Below, one piece after another: positions 18,064 through 26,753 of a stretch of DNA of 64,000 bases (its first letter is position 1; each line of letters opens with the position of its first letter). The stretch is from Mucilaginibacter empetricola (GTDB lineage Bacteria > Bacteroidota > Bacteroidia > Sphingobacteriales > Sphingobacteriaceae): positions 1-64,000 of the forward strand of contig NZ_JANUBZ010000014.1 in assembly GCF_024808665.1 (NCBI RefSeq), written 5' to 3'. A model generated the notes under the pieces. The model saw nothing but the letters and a program-made list of their open reading frames with translations. It searched no databases and was not told the DNA's origin. A program made the translations under genes and the position numbers.

Positions 18064-18429
18064 CAAGGGCACTTTGTGTAACAAAATAGTATACAATTAA
18101 CTCCTATAATTCAAAAATATTATATCGGTCGACTGTTTTCCTATAAAAAAAATTTAGCTCATCAATAAGGGGACGCTATATTATGACTTTTTTTCATCTT
18201 TACACAATAATTTATGCTGATTTTACAAAAAGGCCGTAAATTTATAACAAACAAGCAATCAGTACATTACAAAACAAATAACAAACGCGCCAACTATAAC
18301 CATACATTGGCACATGTCTTGAACAATAGTATCCGGCAGGAATAACCACTATATAACCTGTAACCATAACAGCCCATACTCGTATAGGCTGACAATATGA
18401 CGTTTTTAATCATACATAAAAGGTAGTTG
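18064..18429. other. Divergent intergenic region between the TPR gene and lon
   Basis: About 365 bases. AT-rich, with TAAATTTA at 18237-18244 (one base off the -7 consensus). No heat-shock operator (CIRCE-like) or other known site was seen. A minus-strand frame at 18294-18818 runs opposite lon and has no family features. Confidence 0.4.
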
Positions 18430-20913
18430 ATGAGTTTTGATCCATTTGATTTTAAAAGTGCTTTACCCGTAATAAACGAAGATTCTGAATTTTTTCCGCT
18501 CATGTCATCAGAAGATGAGGAGGAAATGAATAATGAAGCTTTACCGGATATTTTATCCATACTTCCGTTGCGTAACACTGTTTTATTTCCGGGAGTAGTA
18601 ATTCCCATTACGGTTGGCCGCGATAAATCTATAAAACTTATTCGCGATGCCAACAAGGGCAACCGCATGATTGGGGTGGTTTCGCAACAAGACGTGGGGA
18701 TTGAAGACCCGAACTTTAGCCAGCTAAATAATGTAGGTACAATAGCTCTTATTATAAAAATGTTGCAAATGCCCGATGGTAATACTACCGTGATATTGCA
18801 GGGTAAAAAACGTTTCATTTTAAAAGATGAAGTTCAAAGCGTACCGTATATTAAGGCAACCATTGAACCTTTTAAAGAAGTTAAACATAAAGACGATAAA
18901 GAATTTAAAGCCATGGTATCATCCATTAAGGATATGGCCATGAGCATTATTCAACTATCGCCCAATATCCCCAGTGAAGCCGGAATAGCCATTCGCAATA
19001 TCGAAAGCACCTCATTTTTGATCAATTTTATATCATCAAACATGAATGCCGATATGGCAGCAAAGCAACGCCTGCTGGAAGAGCCTAATCTGCGTACGCG
19101 CGCCAACCTGGTGCTGGAACATTTGACTTTAGATTTGCAGATGCTGGAACTAAAAAACCAGATACAAAGCAAAGTAAGGGTTGATTTAGATAAACAACAG
19201 CGCGATTATTTCCTTAATCAGCAGCTAAAAACCATACAGGAAGAATTGGGCGGTAATACGCCAGATCTGGAGATTGACAGCCTGAAATTACGCGCTGCCA
19301 AAAAGAAATGGGGAAAAGAAGTTAAGGAACATTTTGATAAAGAAATGGAAAAGCTGGCCCGCACCAATCCTGCTGCAGCCGACTATTCGGTACAGATCAA
19401 TTACCTGGAGCTTTTACTTGACTTACCGTGGAATGAATTCACTAAAGATAACTTCGACCTCAAACGCGCCCAAAAGGTGTTGGACAAGGATCATTTCGGG
19501 CTCGATAAAGTAAAACAACGCATTATTGAATACCTTGCTGTGCTTAAACTGAAGCACGACATGAAAGCCCCTATACTTTGTTTGGTTGGCCCCCCGGGAG
19601 TTGGTAAAACTTCATTAGGTAAATCAATTGCCAAAGCGCTTGGTCGTAAATATGTGCGCATGGCATTAGGCGGCATACGTGATGAGGCCGAAATACGCGG
19701 GCATCGTAAAACCTATATCGGTGCAATGCCGGGCCGTATTATCCAATCGGTAAAAAAAGCTGGTGCAGCTAATCCTGTTTTTATATTGGATGAAATTGAT
19801 AAAGTAGGTAATGATTTCAGGGGCGATCCTTCATCAGCTTTGCTGGAAGTACTTGACCCTGAACAGAACGGCACTTTTTATGATCATTATGTGGAGATGG
19901 ATTTCGATCTGTCAAACGTAATGTTCATCGCGACAGCAAACTCACTGAGCAGTATTCAACCCGCTTTGTTGGACAGGATGGAGATTATTGAAGTGAACGG
20001 CTATACCATTGAAGAGAAAGTTGAAATTGCAAAACAACACCTGGTACCTAAACAACGCGAGGCACATGGCCTAAAAGCGAAAGATGTTACGGTAAAACCC
20101 GAAGTGCTGGAGAAATTGATTGTTGATTACACCCGTGAATCGGGCGTACGCTCGTTAGAGAAAAAGATAGGTTCACTGATAAGAGGCGTTGCCAAAAGCA
20201 TAGCCATGGAAGAGCCCTACAACTCCACTGTAACCAAAGCAGATGTTGAGAAAATATTAGGAGCGCCCATATTTGATAAAGATTTGTACGAAGGCAATGA
20301 AGTTGCCGGCGTAGTCACCGGCCTCGCTTGGACATCAGTAGGCGGCGATATATTATTTATTGAGGCCAGTTTAAGCCCCGGCAAGGGCCGTTTAACCGTA
20401 ACCGGTAGTTTGGGTGATGTGATGAAAGAATCAATAACTATTGCCCTGGCTTATTTGCGTGCACATTCAACATATTTTAATATAGATGTTAAGCTTTTTG
20501 ATCAGTGGGACATTCATGTACACGTTCCGGCGGGCGCTACACCAAAGGACGGGCCGTCGGCAGGGGTAACCATGCTCACTGCGCTAACATCCGCATTTAC
20601 ACAGCGTAAAATTAAACCGCACCTGGCCATGACAGGAGAAATAACTTTGCGTGGCCGTGTATTGCCGGTTGGTGGTATAAAAGAAAAAATCCTGGCTGCA
20701 AAACGCGCCAATATCAAAGAAATAATTTTATGCGCATCCAATAAAAAAGACATCCTTGAAATTAAAGAAGACTATATAAAAGATCTTCAATTTCATTATG
20801 TAACCGATATGCGCGAGGTTATTAACCTGGCTTTATTAAATGAACAGGTTAGCAACCCGATAAACCTTACGGTAAAAGAAGATATTGCTCCGGTAGCAAA
20901 TATTCAATACTAA
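18430..20913 (+). CDS. lon: ATP-dependent protease Lon
   Basis: 827 residues from the ATG at 18430 (a TTG one codon earlier is less likely). Cytoplasmic AAA+ serine protease for damaged and regulatory proteins. The N-terminal LON domain (about 40-240) has LPDILSILPLRNTVLFPGVV. The AAA+ domain has Walker A GPPGVGKTS, GGIRDEAEIRGHRKTYIGAM and Walker B FILDEIDK. The C-terminal protease domain contains catalytic Ser in KDGPSAGVTM and Lys in GGIKEKILAAKRA. Full length for LonA. A long inverted repeat follows the stop. Confidence 0.97.
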   Translation: MSFDPFDFKSALPVINEDSEFFPLMSSEDEEEMNNEALPDILSILPLRNTVLFPGVVIPITVGRDKSIKLIRDANKGNRMIGVVSQQDVGIEDPNFSQLNNVGTIALIIKMLQMPDGNTTVILQGKKRFILKDEVQSVPYIKATIEPFKEVKHKDDKEFKAMVSSIKDMAMSIIQLSPNIPSEAGIAIRNIESTSFLINFISSNMNADMAAKQRLLEEPNLRTRANLVLEHLTLDLQMLELKNQIQSKVRVDLDKQQRDYFLNQQLKTIQEELGGNTPDLEIDSLKLRAAKKKWGKEVKEHFDKEMEKLARTNPAAADYSVQINYLELLLDLPWNEFTKDNFDLKRAQKVLDKDHFGLDKVKQRIIEYLAVLKLKHDMKAPILCLVGPPGVGKTSLGKSIAKALGRKYVRMALGGIRDEAEIRGHRKTYIGAMPGRIIQSVKKAGAANPVFILDEIDKVGNDFRGDPSSALLEVLDPEQNGTFYDHYVEMDFDLSNVMFIATANSLSSIQPALLDRMEIIEVNGYTIEEKVEIAKQHLVPKQREAHGLKAKDVTVKPEVLEKLIVDYTRESGVRSLEKKIGSLIRGVAKSIAMEEPYNSTVTKADVEKILGAPIFDKDLYEGNEVAGVVTGLAWTSVGGDILFIEASLSPGKGRLTVTGSLGDVMKESITIALAYLRAHSTYFNIDVKLFDQWDIHVHVPAGATPKDGPSAGVTMLTALTSAFTQRKIKPHLAMTGEITLRGRVLPVGGIKEKILAAKRANIKEIILCASNKKDILEIKEDYIKDLQFHYVTDMREVINLALLNEQVSNPINLTVKEDIAPVANIQY

Positions 20914-20970
20914 TTTACCACATTGGTTAGCTGTTAATAAATATTTTAATAGCTAACCAATTGTAAATTA
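20914..20970 (+). terminator. Long 3' hairpin after lon
   Basis: ATTGGTTAGCT (20922-20932) pairs perfectly with AGCTAACCAAT (20951-20961), extended by TTTAC/GTAAA. There is no strong T-run, so it may stabilise the 3' end rather than act as a classical terminator. Confidence 0.6.
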
Positions 20971-21117
20971 AATAACTAACACAACCTAAACGTCACTTTT
21001 TCCATTCTTTTCCACATTAACTGAAACCTTTTTACACCCCTCAGCGTAATACGACCACTATCATAATTATAAATTAATTAAGGTAGTAGTTAAACCGCTC
21101 CGGATATTGATTTGATT

Positions 21118-21666
21118 ATGAAGAATACCATTACCTTAAAAGCTATATTGCTGATTTTATTTGTCTCCATCCGCTTTTGTGCGCAGGCACAGAGTTTGGA
21201 AGAAGATACGGTAAAGCGCGATACGGTTGCAAAACCGGTCAGCAAGCCTAAAACTGTATTTTTGGAAGTTGGCGGAGCGGGCCTTGCCCTCACGGTTAAC
21301 TTTGATAAGCGTTTTGGCGCCGGTGCCGATAAATGGGGCTATCGTGTTGGAGCAGGCTATTATAATACCGGATCAAACTCTGTTTTTTCAGTTCCATTGC
21401 AAATAAATTACCTGTATGGTATAAATCATAGCACCACCAGCTTTATTGAAGCGGCAGCTGGCACAACCTTTTTAAACTCAAAAGGCAGCCCAAACGGTAC
21501 ATTTTTTGAGTTTGATAATATAACCGGATTTTGTGGTAACGCATCTATAGGTTATCGTTTCCAGCAGGAAAATGGGGGCATAAACTTCAGGATAGTATTT
21601 GATCCTATTATTTATGACGAAGGGATATTATTTGAGGGTGGATTAAGCATTGGCTATACTTTTTAA
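21118..21666 (+). CDS. Small outer-membrane beta-barrel-like protein
   Basis: 182 residues from the ATG at 21118 (the TTG two codons earlier is less likely). The signal peptide MKNTITLKAILLILFVSIRF ends in CAQAQ. The mature part is glycine- and aromatic-rich with alternating strands (VFLEVGGAGLALTVNFDKRF, WGYRVGAGYYNTG, LQINYLYGINHSTTSFIEAA, NASIGYRFQQENGGINFRIV) and ends in aromatic GYTF, the usual OM barrel terminus. About 8 strands could be accommodated. No specific family recognised. Confidence 0.78.
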   Translation: MKNTITLKAILLILFVSIRFCAQAQSLEEDTVKRDTVAKPVSKPKTVFLEVGGAGLALTVNFDKRFGAGADKWGYRVGAGYYNTGSNSVFSVPLQINYLYGINHSTTSFIEAAAGTTFLNSKGSPNGTFFEFDNITGFCGNASIGYRFQQENGGINFRIVFDPIIYDEGILFEGGLSIGYTF

Positions 21667-21687
21667 AACAAATTATTGCAATTATAT

Positions 21688-21726
21688 TTAAAAGCTCCGG
21701 GTTTTGCCGGGGCTTTTATTATTTTA
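21688..21726 (+). terminator. Rho-independent terminator
   Basis: AAAAGCTCCGG, loop GTTTTG, CCGGGGCTTTT, then T-rich sequence. Separates the barrel gene from the LpxR-like gene. Confidence 0.85.
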
Positions 21727-21745
21727 GGCGTATATTCCATTCTCT

Positions 21746-22708
21746 ATGAGATTCAAATTACTCGCATTCCTCGGTTTTCTTTTAGGCACAACCACACTAT
21801 TTGCACAATCACACAGTACCGAAATCGGCATTCAAACAGATAATGACTCCTATCTTCTGCAAGGATCAGACAGGTATTATACTGATGGTACATTTATTTA
21901 TTTTCGCCACGCATTGAAAGTAAAAAGCAAGGACAGTACTACTTTGGCCAATAAGGTTTTGGGATTTGAGCTGGGACAAAAAATTTTCAATCCTCAATCG
22001 GGCTACGTTCCCGATCCGCAATATATCGATAGGCCATTTGCAGGATACTCTTATATCGGTTCAACATTAAACTTTTTATATAAAAACGAAAGTACGCTAA
22101 AATTCAGCGCACAATTAGGTGTGGTGGGCCCGGCATCGGGTGCCGAACAGGTGCAAACCTGGGTACATAACACCTTTGGCTTTTACACCCCCGGCGGCTG
22201 GCAATATCAAATAAAAAACGACCCGGAAATTAACCTCTCTGTGGCATACGACAAGTTACTTGCAAGAGCATCGTGGATTGATGTGACCATTACCAGCTAT
22301 GTAAATCTCGGCAATGGTTTTACCGGCGCAGGTGTTGGCCCCTTATTCAGATTGGGTAACTTTAACCAATTATTTAATTCGGTAAGTACACAAAGTACAG
22401 CTACGCAAAACAAAAACATCAAGCCGTTACATAAACACGAGTTATACCTGTATTACCAGCCGGTTATAAATTATGTAGCTTATGATGCCACCATACAGGG
22501 CAGCTTGTTTTTTAATAAGAATGATCCATATAGCCAGCAAATAACCGAGGATAAAGAGCCATTTGTAGTCAGCAACCAAATTGGCCTTGCCTTTACTACC
22601 AACCGTTTTACCTTTGATATAGCCGCCATTTTTAATTCTATTAATGACAGGGAAATGGTGCAAAGTCACCAATGGGGAACGGTAACCGGTATGTATAGAT
22701 TTAAATAG
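21746..22708 (+). CDS. LpxR-like lipid A deacylase family outer-membrane protein
   Basis: 320 residues, signal peptide MRFKLLAFLGFLLGTTTLFA. Matches the DUF2219/LpxR family: STEIGIQTDNDSYLLQGSDR, YYTDGTFIYFRHALK, LGQKIFNPQSGY, DRPFAGYSYIG and GPASGAEQVQTWVHNTFG are the family's conserved strands. LpxR removes the 3'-linked acyl chains of lipid A in the outer membrane. The conserved N-terminal Asn-Asp pair (TDNDSY) is present. Whether it has deacylase activity in this organism is unproven. Ends in an aromatic MYRFK terminus typical of a 12-stranded barrel. Confidence 0.85.
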   Translation: MRFKLLAFLGFLLGTTTLFAQSHSTEIGIQTDNDSYLLQGSDRYYTDGTFIYFRHALKVKSKDSTTLANKVLGFELGQKIFNPQSGYVPDPQYIDRPFAGYSYIGSTLNFLYKNESTLKFSAQLGVVGPASGAEQVQTWVHNTFGFYTPGGWQYQIKNDPEINLSVAYDKLLARASWIDVTITSYVNLGNGFTGAGVGPLFRLGNFNQLFNSVSTQSTATQNKNIKPLHKHELYLYYQPVINYVAYDATIQGSLFFNKNDPYSQQITEDKEPFVVSNQIGLAFTTNRFTFDIAAIFNSINDREMVQSHQWGTVTGMYRFK

Positions 22709-22795
22709 TGGTTGGGTTTAGAGGTTAGTGATTGGAGATCAGAGGTTAGTGGGCTCATTTTATTATTAGGCTATGAGCTAATCACTATCCCCTAC
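22709..22795. repeat. Octamer word array, GGTTAGTG / ATTGGAGA type
   Basis: GGTTTAGA, GGTTAGTG, ATTGGAGA, TCAGA, GGTTAGTG (22714-22750), opposed by TGAGCTAATCACTATCCCCTACCC. The segment GGTTAGTGATTGGAGA-TCAGA-GGTTAGTG matches 50299-50337 in order with few changes, 27 kb away. Lies between convergent lpxR-like and arfB genes. Confidence 0.72.
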
Positions 22796-23194
22796 CCTTC
22801 TGTTTGATTTTTTGGTAGATTGTATACGCTTGTCGGCCAGCCGTACAGCTTTAGCGGCTTTACTCACTTTAGTAACCTTGCGCACTTTGGGCTTTTGCAA
22901 AGCGCGGGTTAATAAAACAATCAGCCGCTCAACTGCCTTTTCTTTGTTGAGATATTGACTCCGCTCTTCGTCGCAAATTACCTGTACAAAACCATCTTTA
23001 TTAAAACGTGCCTGTAGCTTTTCATTCAGCAGGGCTTTTTCGTCATCGGTAAATAAAAGCGAATTATTTATTGAAAACAAAAGTTCAACCTTGCTCGATA
23101 CCTTGTTTACATTTTGACCACCCTTGCCGCCGCTGCGCGATGTTTTATAAGTAATTTCTTTTTGAAGGTCTGCTTTGTTAAAATTCATTTTCAA
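22778..23194 (-). CDS. arfB: Ribosome-rescue peptidyl-tRNA hydrolase ArfB
   Basis: 138 residues, class I release factor-like domain without codon-recognition domains. TSRSGGKGGQNVNKVSSKVE carries the catalytic GGQ loop that hydrolyses peptidyl-tRNA on stalled ribosomes. The basic C-terminal tail (RKVTKVSKAAKAVRLADKRI then QSTKKSNRR) is the part that enters the empty mRNA channel in ArfB/YaeJ. Length matches. Its last codons overlap the end of the preceding repeat arm. Confidence 0.92.
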   Translation of the reverse strand: MKMNFNKADLQKEITYKTSRSGGKGGQNVNKVSSKVELLFSINNSLLFTDDEKALLNEKLQARFNKDGFVQVICDEERSQYLNKEKAVERLIVLLTRALQKPKVRKVTKVSKAAKAVRLADKRIQSTKKSNRRVGDSD

Positions 23195-23203
23195 AAATAG
23201 TTA

Positions 23204-23295
23204 TTAGTTGATTGAGTTGCTTAAGTGAGTGGTTATAAAATCTCACCTCCAAAATTCAACCATTCACTCAATCAACCATTCACCAAATCAACTAA
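23204..23295. repeat. Octamer word array, TTGATTGA / TCAACCA type
   Basis: Right arm: five consecutive 8-base units TTCAACCA, TTCACTCA, ATCAACCA, TTCACCAA, ATCAACTA (23255-23294). Left arm: TTAGTTGA, TTGAGTTGC, TTAAGTGA, GTGGTTAT (23204-23236), the reverse complement of the same words. Fills the space between the divergent arfB and cmk genes. Confidence 0.78.
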
Positions 23296-23315
23296 TTTTA
23301 CTAATTTAGCTACCC

Positions 23316-23987
23316 ATGAGTAATCAGATTGTTGTTGCCATTGACGGCTATTCATCGTGCGGTAAAAGCACACTGGCTAAGGCTTTAGCTAAAAAACTTC
23401 ATTTTGTTTATGTTGATAGCGGCGCAATGTACCGCGCTGTGGCGCTTTATTTTTTACGCAACAACATTGATGTAAACAATCAGGAACAGATTGCCGAAGC
23501 GCTTAAAAACATCCATCTCAACTTCCACTCGCGCGATTATGAAACGCACATCACCTTAAATGATGAGGAGGTTTCGGCCGAGATCAGATTGATGCCTGTT
23601 TCAGAAGCAGTAAGTGCCGTATCCGCCATTAAAGAAGTACGTACCGAAATGGTGGCGCAACAGCAACGCATGGGCCGTTCAAAAAATATTGTAATGGATG
23701 GCCGCGATATTGGCACCGCTGTTTTTCCGGATGCTACTGTGAAGCTTTTCATGACGGCTGACCCCAAAATAAGAGCTGAACGTCGTTATAAAGAATTGCA
23801 GCCTAAAAACCCTGATATCACCCTCGAAGAAATTTTTGAAAACATTGCCCACCGCGATTATCAGGATACCACTCGCAAAGAAAGTCCGCTGGTTAGAGCA
23901 CACGATGCCATTATATTAGACAACACAGATCTTACACCCGACGAACAGTTGCTATTTGCATTAAGCTATATAGAAGCGTTTTTGTAA
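23316..23987 (+). CDS. cmk: (d)CMP kinase
   Basis: 223-residue P-loop nucleotide kinase that phosphorylates CMP and dCMP with ATP. AIDGYSSCGKSTLAKALAKK is the Walker A segment; YVDSGAMYRAVALYFL is the CMP-binding signature. NIVMDGRDIGTAVFPDATVK is strongly conserved, and AERRYKELQ plus HRDYQDTTRKESPL form the lid. Length is normal. A TAATTTAG motif 14 bases upstream only loosely fits the -7 consensus. Confidence 0.95.
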   Translation: MSNQIVVAIDGYSSCGKSTLAKALAKKLHFVYVDSGAMYRAVALYFLRNNIDVNNQEQIAEALKNIHLNFHSRDYETHITLNDEEVSAEIRLMPVSEAVSAVSAIKEVRTEMVAQQQRMGRSKNIVMDGRDIGTAVFPDATVKLFMTADPKIRAERRYKELQPKNPDITLEEIFENIAHRDYQDTTRKESPLVRAHDAIILDNTDLTPDEQLLFALSYIEAFL

Positions 23988-23996
23988 TTTCGGAAG

Positions 23997-24036
23997 TGCG
24001 CCACCGCTAAAGCTAAGGCGTCACGCAGTCGGATTT
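23997..24036. repeat. 40-base dispersed repeat, copy 1
   Basis: Core CCACCGCTAAAGCTAAGGCG followed by TCACGCAGTCGGATTT. A second copy with three differences is at 55251-55290, and both are near a TTTCGGA motif. GCCACCGC/GCGTCACGC-like ends give weak dyad symmetry. Confidence 0.7.
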
Positions 24037-24093
24037 TCGATTTCGGATTTTTGGGGAATTTTAATTAACCTTAAATGGAGGTCGCTAACTAAA

Positions 24094-24222
24094 ATGAGTA
24101 AAATAATGACATATTTATTTTTCACCCTTTTGCTAGCGGCCGCTATAGGCTTTATATGCGTTATTGGTTACGGCTTTTGGTGGTGTTGGAATTTAAGTCA
24201 TAATTGGAGCAATCCCAACTGA
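24094..24222 (+). CDS. 42-residue single-span membrane peptide
   Basis: Short frame with a real ribosome-binding site (GGAGG at 24078-24082, 11 bases before ATG). The translation starts MSKIMTYLFFTLLLAAAIGF, continues ICVIGYGFWWCWNLSHNW and ends SNPN. One hydrophobic segment of about 22 residues is followed by a Trp/Gly cluster and a short polar tail. The hydrophobic profile, clean SD and intact frame argue for a gene, but no homolog is known to me. Stands alone between cmk and the minus-strand dCMP deaminase. Confidence 0.5.
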   Translation: MSKIMTYLFFTLLLAAAIGFICVIGYGFWWCWNLSHNWSNPN

Positions 24223-24240
24223 TATAACATAGCCATTATT

Positions 24241-24272
24241 TGAACCAACCTCCAATCTCTAATCACCAACCT
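24241..24272. repeat. Short word array, CCTCCAATCTCTAATCACC
   Basis: AACCAACCTCCAATCTCTAA then TCACCAACC is the reverse complement of the GGTTGGTGATTAGAGATTGGAGG word set seen at 22714, 50299 and 51161. It directly abuts the stop codon of the dCMP deaminase gene. Confidence 0.6.
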
Positions 24273-24728
24273 TTACTCCTCAAACTTCACAGCGCTTACC
24301 CCGAAACGGTTCAAAAAATCAACACCTTCATCGCTTGCCAGGCCTTTATAGGCAGCGTACGATTTATCAAAAAATACCTTTTTTACGCCCGCTGAGAAAA
24401 TAAGTCTCGCGCAAGGCAAACAAGGCGACAGCGTTGTATAAAGCGTAGCACCTTCCAGGTTGGCACCATTTTTCACTGCATAGAGTATAGCATTCTCTTC
24501 GGCATGTAAAGCCAATGAGCAACTGCCCTTTGAATCACGGGCACAGCCCGTTGTGGGCCACTCCTCATCGCAGTTATGAGTACCTGCAGGCGGGCCGTTA
24601 TACCCGATAGATATAATACGAGTATCCTTAGCTAAAACGGCACCGACCTGGGCCTTAACGCAATGTGAGCGCTTAGCCAGGTCGGTTGCCAGATTCATAA
24701 AAATATGGTCGAAACTTAGTTTTGTCAT
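24273..24728 (-). CDS. Deoxycytidylate (dCMP) deaminase
   Basis: 151 residues from the preferred ATG at 24728 (MTKLSFDHIFMNLATDLAKR). Zinc-dependent cytidine/deoxycytidylate deaminase that turns dCMP into dUMP for thymidylate synthesis. LALHAEENAILYAVKNG supplies the zinc His and catalytic Glu; TLSPCLPCARLIFSAGVKKV supplies the PCxxC cysteines. GYNGPPAGTHNCDEEWPTTG and CARDSKGSC are typical of the dCMP group. An upstream ATG at 24743 would add MTNET, but those codons are encoded by the repeat array, so the shorter start is favoured. Confidence 0.92.
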   Translation of the reverse strand: MTKLSFDHIFMNLATDLAKRSHCVKAQVGAVLAKDTRIISIGYNGPPAGTHNCDEEWPTTGCARDSKGSCSLALHAEENAILYAVKNGANLEGATLYTTLSPCLPCARLIFSAGVKKVFFDKSYAAYKGLASDEGVDFLNRFGVSAVKFEE

Positions 24729-24797
24729 TGTTTCATTGGTCATTGGTCATTATGCTATTGACCTTTTAAATGACCAATGACATAATGACTAATGATT
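24725..24797. repeat. Opposed heptamer arrays, TCATTGG type
   Basis: Left array TCATTGTT, TCATTGG, TCATTGG, TCATTAT (24725-24753). Right array AATGACC, AATGACAT, AATGACT, AATGATT (24769-24797), each unit being the reverse complement of the left words. The phrase AATGACATAATGACTAATGA (24776-24795) is identical to 14676-14695. The array reaches into the possible N-terminal codons of the dCMP deaminase. Confidence 0.85.
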
Positions 24798-24805
24798 AAA
24801 AAGGA

Positions 24806-26422
24806 TTAATGTCCTCCACTTTTTTCAAGTTGTACATGGTCAATATTAATACCTTGTTTTATAAGCTCAGCCCTAACTTTCCATGCAAAGAAAACAATGT
24901 AGGCAAAACCAAGAACCGGAACAACATAAGATTGATGTATACCAATATTATCAGCTAATAAACCTTGTACCGGTGGAATTATAGAACCACCTAATATCAT
25001 CATAATTAAGAACGCCGAACCCTGACCAGTGTATTTTCCTAAACCGGTAATAGATAATGAAAAAATAGAAGGCCACATAATAGAGCAGCACAGACCGCCG
25101 CTGATGAATGCAAATACAGCTAACATGCCGGTTGAAAATAGACCAACTAACATAAATATTACACCCAGGATACCCAAAGTAACTAAGGTACGCACTGGTT
25201 TTTGCTGCCCAACGAAGAATGCACCTATTAAGATGACGATACTGATAGCATAAACAAATAAAGTGCTAACATCTGCAACAGTTGAACGATTCACCAATAG
25301 TACTATGGCAAATGCGATAAAAGGCACTATAACTGTTAATATATTTTTTGTCATTTTTGACAAGTTAAACGCGCCTATAGCACCGGTGAATCTGCCTATC
25401 ATTAAACTACCCCAATAAAGCGAGATATATGGCGCTATCTCCGAGTCTTTAAAACTGCCAAATAATGGTGTTTTAAGTAAGGCTCCCATATTACTTTGTA
25501 TTGTTACTTCTGTACCTACATACGTAAAAATTGCTATCATTCCCAAAATCAACTGAGGATATTGCATTGCGCCCCAACCATCCTTATTTTTTTGAGCGGC
25601 GAACAAAGAAAATATTAATGTTAAAATAATAATTAGCAATGCAGTGTAAACGTAATAAGGTTTTGATAGCCCGGTTAACTTTACCAACGGATCTACAGCT
25701 AATATTATACAGAAGGCAACCAACATAATAACTAAAGGAGTACCTGGTTTACTTGTTACCTCAACGCTTTCTTCGCTGGTAACTACCGGTAATTTTGACA
25801 CCCAAAAAAACAACGCCACTGCTAATAATAGCCCTGCAAAAATTAAATATAAATTATCTATGGATGATATTTTGACATCTGCTGGGGCGATGTGGCTATT
25901 TGCAGACCCAAATAACACGATACTGATAACCGCAGGGCCTAACAATCCACCAATGTTATTTATACTTCCTGCAAAATTTAACCTGTTTGAACCTGTTTCA
26001 GGTGGCCCTAAAGCCACTACAAACGGATTAGCAGCAGTTTGTTGCAAAGAGAAACCTATTGTAATAACAAATATGGCCGCCAAAACAAGACCATATGCAC
26101 CTATTGCAACTGCAGGCAGCATTAGTAACGCACCAACAGCCGATATAACCAAGCCTATTATTATACCATTCTTATATCCCATTTTATTAAGGATATCTGT
26201 TTTGGTAAAGTGTGATGCAAAATACAATATCAACGATCCGATAAAATAACCACCATAAAATGTAAAGTCAATTAACTGCGATTCAAATTGAGTTAAATGA
26301 AAATGCGTTTTACAGAATGGTATAAAAATACCGTTAGAGGCGGCAAGAAAGCCCCAGAAAAAGAATACTGTAATAATAGTGTACAACGCAGTGCCGTAAC
26401 TTTTTGAGTTTTTTTGTTCCAT
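24806..26422 (-). CDS. Sugar MFS transporter, FucP/GlcP-like, with extended central region
   Basis: 538 residues from the ATG at 26422 (a TTG two codons upstream is less likely). Major facilitator of the FucP sugar:proton symporter group: [60 protein letters not shown] and [20 protein letters not shown] are the family's helices 1-5. Ordinary members have about 410-440 residues. Here about 100 extra residues in the middle contain two added hydrophobic segments ([18 protein letters not shown] and [18 protein letters not shown]), so 14 spans are likely. The sugar is not identifiable. Sits alone with a long regulated-looking upstream region. Confidence 0.87.
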   Translation of the reverse strand: MEQKNSKSYGTALYTIITVFFFWGFLAASNGIFIPFCKTHFHLTQFESQLIDFTFYGGYFIGSLILYFASHFTKTDILNKMGYKNGIIIGLVISAVGALLMLPAVAIGAYGLVLAAIFVITIGFSLQQTAANPFVVALGPPETGSNRLNFAGSINNIGGLLGPAVISIVLFGSANSHIAPADVKISSIDNLYLIFAGLLLAVALFFWVSKLPVVTSEESVEVTSKPGTPLVIMLVAFCIILAVDPLVKLTGLSKPYYVYTALLIIILTLIFSLFAAQKNKDGWGAMQYPQLILGMIAIFTYVGTEVTIQSNMGALLKTPLFGSFKDSEIAPYISLYWGSLMIGRFTGAIGAFNLSKMTKNILTVIVPFIAFAIVLLVNRSTVADVSTLFVYAISIVILIGAFFVGQQKPVRTLVTLGILGVIFMLVGLFSTGMLAVFAFISGGLCCSIMWPSIFSLSITGLGKYTGQGSAFLIMMILGGSIIPPVQGLLADNIGIHQSYVVPVLGFAYIVFFAWKVRAELIKQGINIDHVQLEKSGGH

Positions 26423-26483
26423 TATCAATTAGGTTTCTACGAAAGATTTTATTTTAAGACTCTAAACATAACTATTTTTTATA

Positions 26484-26667
26484 ATTCTGTTATAAAAATT
26501 TAATTAATTACAGGCTATTAGGTATAAATTTCGCGTAATGCTGCGTGTATAAGGTTAAAGTTGTCAAAAGAAAATAACTCAAACAAATTGAATCAAAAAT
26601 AATTATGCACTAATCGCTCTATACAATAGTCAATTTTCCAATTCTGTCAAAAAAATTTAATTAATTA
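26484..26667. repeat. 27-base direct repeat pair in the MFS/LysE divergent region
   Basis: ATTCTGT followed by nn then AAAAATTTAATTAATTA occurs at 26484-26510 and 26641-26667, 25 of 27 bases identical, starts 157 bases apart. Both lie upstream of the sugar transporter on the minus strand. Placement suggests operator sites for an unlinked regulator. Confidence 0.6.
26595..26602 (-). promoter_or_regulatory. -7 element of the MFS gene (TATTTTTG)
   Basis: Plus-strand CAAAAATA, exact reverse of TAnnTTTG, with CAA (reverse of TTG) 22 bases further right. It lies between the two 27-base repeats and would give a leader of about 165 bases. Confidence 0.4.
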
Positions 26668-26753
26668 ATCACAATTTTAAGTTTGGTTGTTTAACATATA
26701 AAATTGCATATTCGTGCTGCCTTTTTAATTAATATGCACTTAAGTCTGACTTA

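Larger units (their letters stand above)
26423..26753. other. Divergent regulatory region between MFS transporter and LysE
   Basis: About 330 AT-rich bases without a gene. Holds the 27-base repeat pair and a minus-strand -7 element. For the plus-strand gene only a loose TAAAATTG (26699-26706) is seen. Confidence 0.5.

Noticed and set aside
18294..18818. 174-residue minus-strand frame opposite lon
   Set aside because: Antisense shadow of the conserved Lon N-terminus; no motif.
25860..26249. 129-residue plus-strand frame within the MFS gene
   Set aside because: Antisense shadow; the other strand has a clear FucP-like family pattern.
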